Source: Oscheius sp. JU75 (Eukaryota > Nematoda > Chromadorea > Rhabditida > Rhabditidae). From it: DNA of 64,000 bases. Positions within the stretch are counted from its first letter, which is position 1. Each line of letters starts with the position of its first letter. A program made the translations under genes and the position numbers. Below are positions 23,285 to 35,987 of the stretch, in pieces. Under the pieces are notes generated by a model that worked only from the letters and a program-made list of their open reading frames with translations, was not told where the DNA came from and did no database searches. The stretch spans positions 2,976,001 through 3,040,000 of the forward strand of contig JASJZC010000005.1 in the NCBI GenBank assembly GCA_037178855.1, given 5' to 3'.

Positions 23285-26200
23285 ATGGAGTTGAACGTGA
23301 AACAAAGTGGAATCTGCGACAGGGTCCTTATCCCCGCTCACTTCAAAACTCGAGCTGGGAAAGTTCTAAAGGTTCGTAAAGTATTCTTCTCTGAATAAGC
23401 ACGTCTTTTTCAGAGAGTAGCCGAAAGATATCTTCGAAATGATATCCCGTGCGGCTTGAAGAGCTGTAGCGAGTGCAGCCGTCTAGGAGCCAATACTTTG
23501 GCGATTTCAGGACAACCAGTGCATTTGTCTATCCCAGAAGATCACGCTATTCTTGTGGATGCACAATGCTTCACACGCTTCTACGATATTTTTGATTCCG
23601 AGCTGATGAAGTAACCACATTCTTTCATGTTCAAATTCTTCGATGTTCCAGAAATGTCGTGATCACGCAGAGTGTGTGGGAACATGTGCGAGACAAGTCG
23701 ACTCCAGCCTACAAGAAGATGAACTCACTCGTTTACGAGGACAGATCTCCGCGTTTTTTTGTCTTCATGTCGGAGCTGCATCACAAAACCTTTGTTGCGC
23801 CGAAAAAGGGAGTCTCTGTAGATAGCAGGTACAGCTCAAACGACTCCTGTATTTGCTTATTTTCAGAATAAGCAAAATTCTTGTCAACAGTCAAAAGTAT
23901 CTGGCCGCTCACTGGAATAACAAGATGAATCCCATTTTGGTTTGCAGCGACCAGTCCGGAGTAGATGGACTGAAAGAGCACGGCGCCGAGGCCATAACAC
24001 TCAAGGAGTATATTTTAGGTTTGACTCAATTTTACCACTATTCTCTTGTTTTTTTAGGTCTGAAGGATACGAAAAAGCAAGATCTGCTAGACAAGATGGC
24101 CGCGTACGAGCAGGGCGAAACTAAACAGTCTATTTTCGAAGAACATCTCACACATGAGGAAATTACAAATGGAATCGCTAGTGGAGAACTGAAGAAGGGC
24201 GTCTTCAGCGTTTCCCGTGAAAACTACAGAGAGGCGACTATTATTGTCGATCAGAATACGCTGACCACATGGTTTATACAGGTAACTCTTCCTGAAAATT
24301 TACCCCTGTACTTGTTGTTAGGGCATAAATTGCAACAGAGCTGTCCATGGAGACACCGTGGCTGTTCAGCTTCTTCCCGAACGAGAATGGACTGCTCCGG
24401 AACGAGTCATCCGTCTGCGTGACGTCGAAGAGTATACCATGAAGGCCGATGAGGATATGGACGCTGCCGTCGAGGAGCCGGAGAAGAAGAAGCAAAAGCT
24501 CAACGCGGTTCCAACAGCCAAAGTAGATCTTTATATTTTGTCGTGGCATTTAGCAGTTTTCAGGTAGTTGGAGTGATCAAAAGAAATTGGCGTCCCTATT
24601 GTGGAATTCTTCTGCCGAGCGTGATCAAAGGAGCCCGTCGACACTTGTTCTGTCCCTCCGAGCGAATCATTCCTCGCATCCGAATCGAGACGGAACAAGC
24701 TGAACTCTTGGCTCATCAGCGAATCGTCGTCCAAATTGATCATTGGCCCAGAGACAGCAAATACCCGCTCGGGCATTATGTGAGAACGCTGGGTGAACTG
24801 GGCGACAAGGAGACGGAAAATGAGGTGAAATTGGATACTTTCCTCACAATTACTTGTTCAGGTCCTGCTTCTGGAGCACGACATTCCGCATGCGCCCTTT
24901 TCGGAATCAGTTCTCGACTGTCTGCCTCGTGGTGACTGGACCCCGGACCTGAAGGGCTCCAGAAAAGATCTCCGTCATCTTGTCATCTGCTCTGTAAGCT
25001 CTTTTTTGAATGTTAATCTTAATGCTATTCTCAGGTTGATCCTCCCGGCTGTACCGATATCGATGACGCTCTCCATTGTAGAGAACTGCCAGACGGCCAG
25101 CTGGAAGTCGGCGTTCATATTGCCGACGTCACACATTTTGTTCGCCCGAATACTGCCATTGACGACGAGGCAGCCAATCGCTCGACGACTGTCTATCTAT
25201 GTGACAGACGAATCGACATGTTGCCCGGTCTGTTGAGCGGGAATCTTTGCTCGCTGAGAGGCGGAGAAGAAAGGTTGTCACTTGATAATATTTGCTACAT
25301 AATGGATTCAGATACGCCTTCTCTGTGGTCTGGAAAATGACAGCCAGTGGCGAAATTACCGATACGGTATTCCATAAATCGCTGATTTGCTCAAAGGCTG
25401 CCTTGACTTATGAACGAGCGCAGGAAATGATCGATGACAGGAAATTGGTAAGCTCTCTTTGTATTGAGCAGAAAAAACGTCAATTTCAGAATGACGAGGT
25501 AACTCTCGGTCTCAGAGGTTTGATGAAACTCTCGAAGCTGCTGAAAGCTAAAAGAACTGCCAATGGAGCATTAACCTTGGCTTCATCTGAAGTAGATTTC
25601 ATGCTATAACTTAAAAAGAACGACATATAGATTCGATTTGAAATGGACTGGGAGTCTCGAACGCCGAAGAAAGTCATGGAAAAGGCTCATTTGGATACGA
25701 TGAGCATGGTCGAAGAGTTCATGTTGTTGGCCAACATTTCCGTTGCCGAGAAGATCTTGGCCGAGTATCCCGACTGTGCCCTTCTCCGTAGGCATCCGGT
25801 TCCTGTCGAACAGAGCTATAAACCTCTCGTAGAGGTAACTTTCATCGGTTGCGAGCGAAAATATTCAATTTCAGGCGGCCAAGAAGCGTGGATTCGAGAT
25901 CCGGACTGACAGTGGAAAAGCCCTGGCAGACTCGCTCGATCGAGCTACGGACTCCGGCAACAAGATGATCAATAGACTGTTGCGAATGCTCACGACGAGA
26001 TGCATGACGCAGGCCGTCTACTTCAGTGCCGGAACAGTCCCTCTTGAACAGTACCAGCATTTCGGACTGGCCACTCCCATCTATACTCATTTCACTTCTC
26101 CTATTCGAAGGTATATTTTTTTCTGTTCACAAACTGGAGAAACTCCAGATATGCTGATGTGATTGTCCATCGTCTCCTAGCCGCCTGTACGAAGTCGGAC

Positions 26201-26718
26201 GATATTAGTGTCGGATTGTTGAGCCAAATGAACGTTAAGAAAATAAGCACAAATATCAATTACCGGCACAAGAATGCTCAGTATGCTGGAAGAGCTTCCG
26301 TCCAGCTCAATGTCCTCACGTTCTTCAAGGGACGCGTGGAAGAGGCCGAAGGATTCGTCATGGGAGTTAGGAATAACGGAATACAGGTAATCTCACCCGT
26401 TTCCTTTCCAAACGGAAAATTCAGATCTTTGTGCCCAAATACGGACTGGAGAGTGTCATTGTTTTGCAACAGAATAAGGGCACTAGTATTGATATCGATC
26501 AGAGCTGTGTTCGGGCAGACGACGTAATCTTGAATGAACTGGGTTCGAGTATTTCCATCCTCTCAAACAATAGGATTTCAGATCGCGTGATTGTGAAAAT
26601 CAGACTGGATGAGAAGAATGTTCAACGACCTCGAATCTCGCTGGACCTCCTCCAGCCAGCTCTTCCTGGTCTATCTGTTGATTTCGACTTATCGTCGTCC
26701 GAAGGAGTTGGCGTTTAG
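23285..26718 (+). CDS. dis3: Exosome exoribonuclease DIS3 (Rrp44)
   Basis: About a dozen exons from ATG 23285 ([18 protein letters not shown]) to TAG 26716-26718. Order of domains: the N-terminal CR3-type cysteine motif (CGLKSCSEC, about 23450-23480), PIN endonuclease domain ([10 protein letters not shown] onward), cold-shock domains ([39 protein letters not shown]), the RNB catalytic domain with [18 protein letters not shown] (acidic metal-binding residues intact) and [19 protein letters not shown], then the S1 domain ([20 protein letters not shown]). DIS3 is the catalytic subunit of the nuclear and cytoplasmic exosome and degrades RNA 3' to 5'. In the PIN domain, the aspartate of the human LPDTNV motif is kept as VDAQC, so the endonuclease site needs checking. 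Length is close to the family's 950 residues. Confidence 0.95.
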
Positions 26719-26819
26719 AAAATGGTTGTTGAATTTGTTGTTGAAATAATAACGTTTATTATCTACAAGAAAAGGGAATATCAGAATTGGTTTTTCGTCA
26801 TTGGACGTCGACTTGAGAG

Positions 26820-27515
26820 TTACTGTTGGTTATCACCAGATGCGTCGGTCGGAACGTTCTCGACATCGTCAGAATGCTTGTGGTCTAGTCTGTACAATTT
26901 CTTCTCCTTGGAAAGGGCGATGTTCTAAAATTTGGCTTTCAGGGAGGCTGGACAAGAACTAACGTTTTTCGAGTTTCTGTAGGCGCTAACGAGTTGTCCC
27001 TGTCCAAGTCCAACAAGCTCGGTAAGCGGATCGTAATTGTAGGGGTTCTTTATGGCCGTTTTCTCGCTCTGAAACGATGTTGAGACATTTGAAAATCAAC
27101 AATTTCACCTGCAATGGATTGACCGGAACCCCGCCTACAAATTGAGGCTTTGGAGGATCGCTCTTGCGCTTGAACTTCATCTCTATATTGAGATTTTTAT
27201 GTGGGAAAAAACGAACGTACGTTTAGCCTGTTTCTCCTTCTTCTTGGCTACGGGAGGAGTCTCGCCAGGATTCAGAGGTCTCTTGCGGGGTCTTCCTCTT
27301 TTTCTGGGCACAATTTCAGGCGTGGTCTCCAAATGTTCGATTTCTGGACTTTCGTCGGTCCAAATGCTACCGTTACTTTGCTGAGTTACATTGGGATCCA
27401 GCTCCTGGGATGTATCGTTCTCCTAAAAACAATAATTTTATTCGAGAAAATATCGGTGTAATACCTGCACAACCTTCTGCGAGGTGTTCTCGTCAATTTC
27501 ACCAATGGAATTCAT
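26820..27515 (-). CDS. Small AT-hook nuclear protein
   Basis: Exons from ATG 27515 (MNSIGEIDENTSQKVVQ, 27515-27465) through 27422-27221 and further short exons to TAA 26820-26822. An AT-hook with the core RKRGRPRKRP lies in exon 2, followed by a lysine-rich stretch (AKKKEKQAK). The next exons code KRKSDPPKPQFVGGVPVNPL and a region NPYNYDPLTELVGLGQGQL, and the end is acidic (DDVENVPTDASGD). It probably binds AT-rich DNA in the nucleus. No orthologue is recognised; the GxVPVNPLQ segment looks conserved-like but I cannot name it. About 160 aa. It converges on dis3, their stops being about 100 nt apart. Confidence 0.6.
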
Positions 27516-27992
27516 ACTGAAACGCAATTGTAAGCAACGAAAAGGAATGTCTTGAAAGAAACGGGCGGGCCAGAGCCAAAAAAAAATTATTTTTGCCAAA
27601 CTTGGTGACCGTTTCGGCTGATCACTGTAGAACTCGTTACGAGACCCTTTTGCGCGGGATTCCAAACCATGTAAATTTAACGATTTCTCCTTTCAGTTTG
27701 ACCACGAGAACCATTGCAGCGGTTGTATTACAAAAGTTCATTAAGAGTCAATAATTGAGCACACTATAACACCATGCGACAACAATAAAACTTGTGCTAA
27801 TAATTACATAGCTCTTTCACATAAAAACACTATACGAGTTGTACTGGAAATGGGTGAAATAGTGAGAGGAATGACAGGACAAGTGAATGACTAGTCTGGG
27901 CCAAAGCTAAGCGTGGGGAAAAGGCAGTAGGATGAGGTTTTGATTAATGCCTAATAGGGGGAAAACCCGGAAAAGCGCGATCACTCAATGAT
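27516..27992. other. Intergenic, AT-rich
   Basis: Upstream region of the AT-hook gene and 3' UTR of the receptor gene. Nothing else seen. Confidence 0.4.
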
Positions 27993-30192
27993 CTAGAAAC
28001 TTTCTAGCGGAGAAGAGTTGGGACATTGTCCATTCAGCCTGGCATATGCCATCTCGCTAATGCCAACGTAGTGAACGAAGGCGGCGAAGACGACGCAGAC
28101 GTGGAACAGCTGGTGACTTGAAAACTGAAGAGTTTGATTATTTGACTAAACAAAGAATGCTAACCCAAATGTCACATTTTCCGGGGAAGAAACGTTCGGG
28201 AGTTCTTGTGGCGTAGAGAAGAGCCCCGAGAAGATACAGGAAAGCCATCAGAAGGAGCCAGTGGAAAGCATTGTCCTCGAAAAGTGACCTGATTCCGTCG
28301 GTTATGATATAATGGACTGTAGGGAGGATTCCAGAGCAGCCCATTCCAACGAAGACACCTGAACGAAGCTTGAATTATTGGATAAAAGTTTCACGTGCCT
28401 GCACGAATAGGACGATACCGAGACTCGGAAAACTTGTCCCAGAGCGAGACAACAATAGCACCGGCTCCAAGGACACAGACCATTGCGATATAGGTGACTT
28501 TAGGCTCTCGTCGACAATAGAATCCATAATAAATCCAAGGTATAAATGAGCCAATGATCAGCAGTGAGATCCCCATATAATCAAGTCTAAAGATGACGAG
28601 TTTTGGAGAAAAAAGGGGGAACTTACTTGCAGAACAACCGTACAATGCTCACGGAATGACAAGAAAGTGTGTGGAAAACGAAGGAGAGTCCAAGGCATAG
28701 GACAGCTCCGGCGAAGAAAAAAGAGAATACTACCTAAATTGATTTTAAACATTTTAAACGAATGAGATTTACCTTCTCTTGAAATTGAATATGATTGTCT
28801 GGCCGAGAAAGGAACCATACTCCGAGAATTGCAAAGGCAGCACATCCTGAACAGAAATTATCGTGTCTTTTCAACTTCTCGTGCAAGTTCTAGCAACTTT
28901 TGCTTCCGCGATCAAACAACAAATGCACGTCTGGGCGACTCACGTGGTCTATCTCCCCACGTGCGAGACGACACGAGGGCAGACGGATGATAGTGTAATC
29001 GGTTCGAAGAACTCAAACATTTAAGGCTATTGTTGACAGTATAGTATGTGACATTTCCACCTAATGGAATTTCACCGAACCTACTTGATAACTAGCTGTT
29101 ATCATCTTGTGGTCAAGTTTGGGCAGGCATTATGGAAAGCAGGTACGCGCTGGAAGCATGCGTGAGTTACGAGGTCTCCATGTTTCGTGCATTTCAAGCT
29201 ATAAATCGAGGTTACGGCCCAGTTTTTGCAAGTCCAGAAACTGTATCTGAACGGACCCATCGAAAAAAATTATTTTCGCTTTGCGACCCTGACCGACAGA
29301 TAGAAGACCTGAAATTCGACTGTTATCTCGATGTATAGCCTTTTTTGCTTAAAAAATGAGGTCGCTGGAGACGTCGCAAATTAACATATTACATATGGTC
29401 CAACGCATACCTGATGGAAAGAAAGAACATACCTAGAAGATGCGACCAGATATTAATTGTCTCACTGTGCAAGCATAGAATACTTTTAAAACATTCGGCA
29501 ACAGACGGCAGAGGAGGACGATGGCCGTGCCTAAAAGCTGAAGGTAATGAGTAAACGACGAACAAGTACCGTAAAAATTCGTTATCTTGGAGCCATTCAG
29601 GAAGATGTTCGTATTTCAGAACTTTCCATCTAGCGTGATAGGTTTTCGTGACGAGTCCGGTCTCGTCGGAAACGCTCTCCTGGACATCGACGAGAAGTTC
29701 GTCCTCCTCTCCCTTTTTCAGCTCACTGACGTCCATCTCGACCTGTCTCCATTGTCCTCCTTTCTTCCTTCTGTATCTCAGGGTAGAATGGCGGGGACGT
29801 TCATCATCGCTACCTGAAGTTTATTTTATAATGCGTAAAATGATAGAATAAACCTGGTCTGTGCATAGATCCTAGTCTAGAACGATAGCCAATAAGTTCA
29901 CTGTCACTGAGAGACCCTAAACATAAATCTGTTACACAACATATCTTTTTAAACTGACCGAAGTCTTCATCATCAGAATTCGGCTGCGATACGACGGTTG
30001 TCTTTCGTGAAACTACAACTTCCATCTCTTCACCAGTTTTCCTAGCGGCAGGATTTTTGACCTAAAACGATTCTCTGCTTAGTTCAAAAGTTAAGATACC
30101 TGGACTGTTGTACTGTCCTCGAGAAGCCCAGAAAACTCATGGTTCTTGTCGTTTAGAAGCTGCGAGAGCGCTTCGCTAATATCCTGATTCAT
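27993..30192 (-). CDS. paqr: Adiponectin receptor-like seven-pass membrane protein (PAQR family)
   Basis: Exons from ATG 30192 (MNQDISEALSQLLNDKNHEF) to TAG 27993-27995. The cytoplasmic N-terminus is acidic and variable. The PAQR core begins WLQDNEFLRHGHRPPLPS and contains the signature SETINIWSHLLG, FVFHTLSCHS (zinc-binding His), LDYMGISLLIIGSFIPWIYY and the C-terminal SSHQLFHVCVV with further His ligands. Known members are ceramidase-like receptors that adjust lipid saturation and membrane fluidity (PAQR-2 in nematodes). Membrane segments and zinc residues are all present. One intron (about 29435-28848) is near 590 nt, unusually long for this window; I saw no gene within it. The N-terminal joins are less sure than the core. 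Confidence 0.88.
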
Positions 30193-30967
30193 TTTTGCCA
30201 CCGTTTCGCTCTCTCGGCCTGGAAAATTAGGAAATGTGGCTCGTTGAAGAGAGAAGACGTTTGTTTGCACAAAGGCTAAGAAATGCCCAATTTAGTCAAA
30301 TAGGACAGCGGTGAACAAATTCTGAGCAGAAAGAAGGGAAAAAGAGGCACAAAGAGGTCATGGGACTAGGGGATGAATCTCGGTCATTCGATCAGCTGTT
30401 CAAACAAAAAATGGACTGGAAATGTAAGGCTGTAAGCTCGACTAAAATGTATGAAAGAGGATTTCTGTTTAGAATGAAAAAAAAGACGAAAGGATGGATC
30501 TTTGGGTAAATTATGTAGTTGAGCCAGCCATCGGGGGCAGACGATTCACAGATAAAAGTGGGAGGAGCCGACGACACGCAGAGGCATTTGGGCCATTTCT
30601 GTGTTCTATTTATTATGTCGAGCAGTACATTTTTGTGGCAAACGAAAGAATGTGAGGAGCATGGAGAAAAGAGAGAAGAGGCACTGAAATGAATGAAGTA
30701 AATTTCAAAAACTGGAAAGCGCGCGATGACTAATTTCCTGGGGGGGAAATGCTGGCCTGGACATTTCTCTTCGCACAATAGACATTTTCTGCCGTTATCG
30801 ATGAATTTCATGTAAACAGAACTTTTGAAACTAGCCCAAATGTTTTCGCAATAGTGCGCCAGTCTTGCATGGAAAACAACGCTGAGTTTATCGTGTCGTG
30901 CAGCATATGCGACTAAAATCCTCTTTCTTTGTTCTGGATTTGTCTCTACTGATAATCGTTTCAGGAG
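30193..30967. other. Intergenic between divergent genes
   Basis: Shared upstream region of the receptor gene (minus) and the MINDY gene (plus). A 215-codon open frame on the minus strand here has no recognised content. The plus-strand sequence ends ATCGTTTCAGGAG just before ATG 30968, an acceptor-like site. Confidence 0.4.
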
Positions 30968-32586
30968 ATGACGGGCGAGCTCGAAAATAACGATTCGCAG
31001 CAAAATATCCAAAAGGAAGTCAAGGAAAGCTTGGATCAACTCATCGATGAAGTTTCTGAAGGCGTGGTAAAGTATTGGTATTATGTACTTCTCATTCAGG
31101 CTTTCAGGCTACCCAAATGGCAAGTCTGGCAATTTCGAGCGATATTCAGCCGGACCAAATTGAAGAAGAACAGAGCCCGGATAAACGTCGTGCCGAAACA
31201 CGGCCCAATAACAACGAAGCAAGTGCTCCAGAATCTACAACTGCGGACGATGCTCCCGACGACGTATTTCATGTAAGGAATCCTTATCACTTTTCTAAGC
31301 AACTGTTTAGACCCGAGCCATACAATTTCGAGATGCCACACGCAGAATGTATGTTCTTTACTCAAAACCTTTACCATTCATTTTCCAGTGTAATGCAGTC
31401 CCAGAATGGTCCGTGTCCACTAATCGCAGCTGTGAATGCGCTGTCTTTACTAGATCAGTCACTCTTTCTGCTACTAATGACAAAGGTTTAGGCCGTCTTA
31501 CTATTCCAGCCACGAGCTCTGTGGCAAAACGCGATGGATGCGTAGCTCGCACCGAATTGACCGATTTGATAGGAAGCCTGATTATTGTTCCAAGGAATAT
31601 TTCCGCGGTATATAATAGTTTATATCCAACGTGTTGTTTTCAGGAATTGCTCCTCAATTACGAGAAAAAAGTAGCGGATGTTCTCGAGATTCTGCCTGGT
31701 CTGGGATTCGGTCTGGAAGTAAACGTAAAGTACGTTTCTTTCTCTTATTTTAAGCAAAAAGCTCTTTAGATTCGATGACATTACCGCATTCGAGTACACA
31801 AAACAAATCGACCTATTTGACCTCCTCGGATTGCGTCTTTACCACTCGTGGAAAGTAGAAGGAGAATACGGTTTGTCTCTGATTCATTTCAGTCACATTT
31901 TCTGGTTTAGTCGATGCAGTCGGAGACCAAACTTACAGTCAAGTCGCGGAAAAGGCTGTTACAAACTGTGTCCTCAGTGACTTTCTGCTCTCTACCCAAT
32001 CCCAGATGACCTATTCCGGGCTGTTCGCTTTACAGGAATCTGTTCCCGAGAATGCTATTTCTATTCTTTTCCGCAACAACCACTTCCACACCATACTTCG
32101 TCAAAACAACAAGCTGTATCTGCTGGCCACGGATGAGGGCTTCCTGGGACAGCCGGCCATTTGGGAAGTTCTGGAGAACATAGAAGGTTTGAGCAGTTTT
32201 GTCTAGAAAAGATGAGGAACTTTAGGCGATTCTGACTGGGTCGACATGAACTTCAGACCATTGAAGACGAGCACAGAACCTGTTTCCCAGTCTTCCGCAC
32301 AACCTACTCCGTCCGGATCGACCTCAGAATCTATTCTTTCTTCCACTTCAGAGTCAGTTGCTTCACGCCTCTTTCACAATCTATTTTCAGCTTCGAACTC
32401 GCCAAGCAACTTCAGCAAGAAGAAGAGCAGCGACAGAGAAACGTGGAATACAATCGGAGAATAGCTGCCCCTGCCAGTTCGCAGAACAACTCTCCGAAAG
32501 CCCAGACCCGTAGAAGAGAAAAGGATTCGACTGTGAGTATCTTCATGTTTTCTAGATTATTGATTTTTCAGTGCCAAATCATGTAG
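30968..32586 (+). CDS. mindy: MINDY-1/2 family deubiquitinase (FAM63)
   Basis: Begins MTGELENNDSQQNIQKEVKE. After an acidic linker comes the catalytic domain with SQNGPCPLIAAVNALSL (catalytic Gln and Cys), TELTDLIGSLIIV, FEYTKQIDLFDLLGLRLYHS, and ISILFRNNHFHTILRQNNKL (catalytic His). A downstream helix ELAKQLQQEEEQRQ is the ubiquitin-binding MIU-like motif seen near the C-terminus of human MINDY-1/2. Choosing the GT donor at about 32349 and the acceptor before CTTCGAACTC gives this tail; the last exon then ends CQIM, a CaaX-type prenylation signal as in the vertebrate proteins. The enzyme trims K48-linked polyubiquitin. One junction (about 31448-31494) does not fit a GT-AG intron in frame; either the intron is non-canonical or there is a sequence error. 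Confidence 0.85.
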
Positions 32587-32782
32587 CTGCGTCATGTACA
32601 AATTCGCCTTCAGACATTTTCTGTGAATAGCGGGATTGTGATAGTTAGTGCGTGTCGTTTTATTACCGGTACCTTATACTCTATGAATTTACTGTTTTGT
32701 CATCCTGTTCTCTCTACACCTGGAATTCCACTTCTTACTTATGTATCCTCTGCTTGGCCAGTCCAACAAAAAACATTGCAGG

Positions 32783-34072
32783 ATGTCATCATCCTCGTCT
32801 GGAAGCCAACTCTGTAGATATTTCGCCAGTGGCTGCTGTCGTCAGGGTGATCGATGTACCTTCTCTCACGATCGTTCCAGTCGGCCGGACAGTGTCTGTC
32901 GTTTCTACACGAAGGGACAGTAGGCTCATTTTCAGCTCTGTTCTATTTCAATATTTCAGTTGTGGATATGGAACAGCCTGTCGATACGACCATGTTCGTC
33001 CGAAAAAGTCAGAGACGGAACAGAAGAAGGCACCGTCCATTCCGAAACCCGTCAAGTTGGTACCTCCCGGACTGAATGCTGACGCTCCAGAATTCGTTCC
33101 GAGCTGGAAGAGAGCGCCCGAAGGTGCAAGTTATTCTCAAGCTGCTGGATCAATTCCTACTGAAGTTGCTCCGGAAAAGGATATCCCTCTTTGTCCCTAC
33201 TTCGACATGGGAGAGTGCAACAAACAAGACTGTAAATTCATCCATGGCCAGACGTGTGAGCTCTGTAACAGGAACTGTCTTCATCCGTTCGATGAAGAGC
33301 AGCAGCGACAACATTTCAATGTATGTTTTGTATTCAACTTAGCTATTCAGCCTTTAGGAGTGTTCTGCATCTCACGAGTTGGCGATGGAACAAGCTTTCG
33401 CGGAAGCACGCAGTGCTGGCAAATGCTGTGGTATTTGTATGGAAAACATTCGCGATAAGAGTCTGCGATTCGGAATTCTCAACAACTGCCGTCACTGTTT
33501 TTGCCTGGAATGTATTCGATCCTGGAGGAAGAATCAAGGTTTCGAAACCAAAGTTGTGAGGTTTGGACCTTTTTGTCCTGACCACTATTCCCAATCTAGG
33601 TCATGTCCAGAATGCCGTCAGCACAGCGATTTCGTAATCCCGTCGACAATTTGGGTGGAAGAAGACGAGGAAAAGAACGTATTGCTCGAGTTGTACAAAG
33701 AAAATACCGGGCAAAAACAGTGTAAATACTACAAAGTGAATCTTTTCTTCTTTTTTTCTATAAAAGAGTTTGCAGGATCGCGCAGCCGGCACTGGCTGTC
33801 CGTTTGGTAACAAATGCTTCTACAAACATCAGTTGCCTGATGGTTTGTCTTGTCAGCAGATTTTACATGAGGCTATTTACAGGTACCGTAGATCCCGGAG
33901 AGAGTCCCCATGTCAGAAGGCGTCCCCTTCTGTCCGAATTCATCTTCAGGCTAGATTGGCTCTTTCTCCAAAACAGGGCAATTTCAGAATGGATTCTGAT
34001 GATGAGGATGGCGACGACTCGTACTATGAACAAATTGTTCGTCTTCTGAGCGCCCATCTCCGACTCGACTAA
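32783..34072 (+). CDS. mkrn: Makorin-type E3 ubiquitin ligase
   Basis: ATG 32783 follows an acceptor-like TTGCAGG. CCCH zinc fingers: [20 protein letters not shown], then VCRFYTKG continuing [11 protein letters not shown], then [18 protein letters not shown]; the makorin-type Cys-His segment [20 protein letters not shown]; a RING domain CCGICMENI...[11 protein letters not shown]...CPECR; and a fourth CCCH (CKYYK...[14 protein letters not shown]). This is the full makorin order. Makorins bind RNA and ubiquitinate partners. The acidic C-terminus ([17 protein letters not shown]) joins the rest in frame only through an intron with a GC donor (about 33949-33986). Stop TAA at 34070-34072. Confidence 0.92.
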
Positions 34073-34271
34073 CTTCCCCTATATCTGTTATCCCGTGTTC
34101 CTTTCACTGTAGATCTATTTGTTACGTGTACTCATTTCTTGGTTATTCAATTATTTTACTCTTTAGTCCTCCTATAACAAATATTTCGGTTAATTTCATC
34201 CTAACTTTTCAGTGGTTGTTCCTCGGTTACTTGATAACTTCAGGTGAGAGTACAAGAACTCGTTCAGATTT

Positions 34272-35659
34272 ATGTATGAAAAAGTCCTGAACGAGAAGGC
34301 AGTAGCGGGAGATATTGTTGACCGACTGAGGGACATCACCAATGCGCCTCTTTCCTCGTGTATCGAGGCGGCAAGGTCTATTTTGGACAGTTTATCCGAC
34401 TACGTTCAGTAATTCATCTGTTTTTAATAATACTTGACTGTTTAGTGAGGAACCGTTCACCAGAATAGCCTCCGCTATACATAGTTTCGAGATAGATGTG
34501 GACAACTGCCGGGATTCGAAGATGTTCGACATGCTTATAACGCGTCTGGAAGTCATTTTCCATGAAAAAGAAGAGCTGAGCTATTCGGTCAGCCAAGATG
34601 ACGAGCAGCTTATCGAATACTTGAGTCTTCTGACTGATACTGTCGTAGGATTCTTCGTTTTCCCCAGAAATCCAAATTCAGAGTAAAACCGATCCTAAAA
34701 TAGCCTGCAATGCCGTCTCTCGCCACGATTTTAGCTGGCTCAACTCGCTCATAAACATCTTCCAGATGGTAACTTGAGTCCTTTCTCGTTTGAAAGGAAG
34801 GTTTAGGATCAAAACGACAGAGTTCACGAAGCCGTTGTTCAATGCATAGATGTCTTGACGGCAACCTGTCCACAGCTGGCTCCCTATTTCGTCGAATCGA
34901 AGCTCCTCGTTGTCATAGCCCACAAGGTTAGTCCTTTTGTTGTATGATCGGAAAATTCTTTTTTGTAGGTGCCCGTATCGAGCAAACCTCTCTCAACGAT
35001 CGACAAGCTATCTCTAGCGTTATTAGCTCGACTCTTTTCCACATCTGCCCTGCCGCCCTTATCTCATTTTGGTTAGTATTCATTTCATTGAAATACATAA
35101 ATTGGCAGATACGATAGATACCTCGTTTGTGGAACGAATACTTGGTCATTTTGTGGAACACCAAGACCTGATTCTGCAGTGTCTGATTGCTATCAATTAC
35201 TCCGTGCCCCACGTCGACGAAAATCCCGTGATGACAGCTCTATCCTCGAGCAGAATTCCTCTTTTCGGCGAAATATTCACGAGCAACCTGAACAAGAACT
35301 TCTCAGGTTTATCAAGTTTTCGCATTTATCTCCATTCAAATTATCAGAACAAGGACTCAGGCTCCTATTGGACATTCTAAAATGTGACCGGTTGATAGAC
35401 GATCTCTTTTACAGTAATGATCTCGCAGTTCTAAAGCAAGTTCTCAGTAGAGAGCTTGTCAACGACGAGAGTGAAAAGGTACGCGGATTTTGATCTGCAC
35501 AACAATGTCTGACTTCAGATTCGTTCACTCTGCCTCGACGCCATTGAGAGCTGTGCTTTGAATGGTATTCGATGCCAGGATATTCGCCATGCCGTCGAGC
35601 AAAGCTCAGTTGAAGAAGCAAAGAAGCTCCGAGTCTTAAAAGTTCTTGATTCTCATTAG
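34272..35659 (+). CDS. Helical-repeat protein with SPIN90/Ldb17-like leucine-rich domain
   Basis: Starts MYEKVLNEKAVAGDIVDRLR and ends at TAG 35657-35659. The protein is entirely helical. Its C-terminal half has the sequence pattern of the SPIN90/Ldb17 leucine-rich domain: LILQCLIAINYSVPHVDENP, VMTALSSS, GLRLLLDILKCDRLIDDLFY, SNDLAVLKQVLSREL. SPIN90 (NCKIPSD) activates Arp2/3 to make linear actin filaments. The SH3 domain and proline-rich N-terminus of the vertebrate protein are absent. It lies between makorin and ALYREF on the same strand, 199 and 328 nt away. The family call is by remembered pattern and moderate. Exon borders at 34680-34820 are uncertain. Confidence 0.5.
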
Positions 35660-35987
35660 GATCCCCTTAATATTGCCCATACTTGTACTTTCGTAGGTTG
35701 TGATTGTGCCATGACTAGAGTTACATAGATAATAAAGAGTTAGTGCTTTTGCGGCCATGTTTGGGCGTTTTTCAGTGAAGATTTTTTCAAAGCAAAGAGT
35801 TTGGAGCCAAAACTGGTATAAAATTGCGTACCGTTTCGAAAAGACATTTTTGTTCCGACGACAACGGAGATTCTTGCCTTTTCATCTCTTTTTTCGCACG
35901 CTCTTTCTTTTCCATTTTCTGTTTTCTCACCAGTTTTTCTTGTAAAATAATGTTTCTCGCGCTCACTGATACATTTTTTAGAGGACC

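Noticed and set aside
30392-31039. 215-codon minus-strand open frame
   Set aside because: No conserved content, it overlaps the first exon of the MINDY gene, and it is rich in Phe and Ser like chance frames in UTR sequence.
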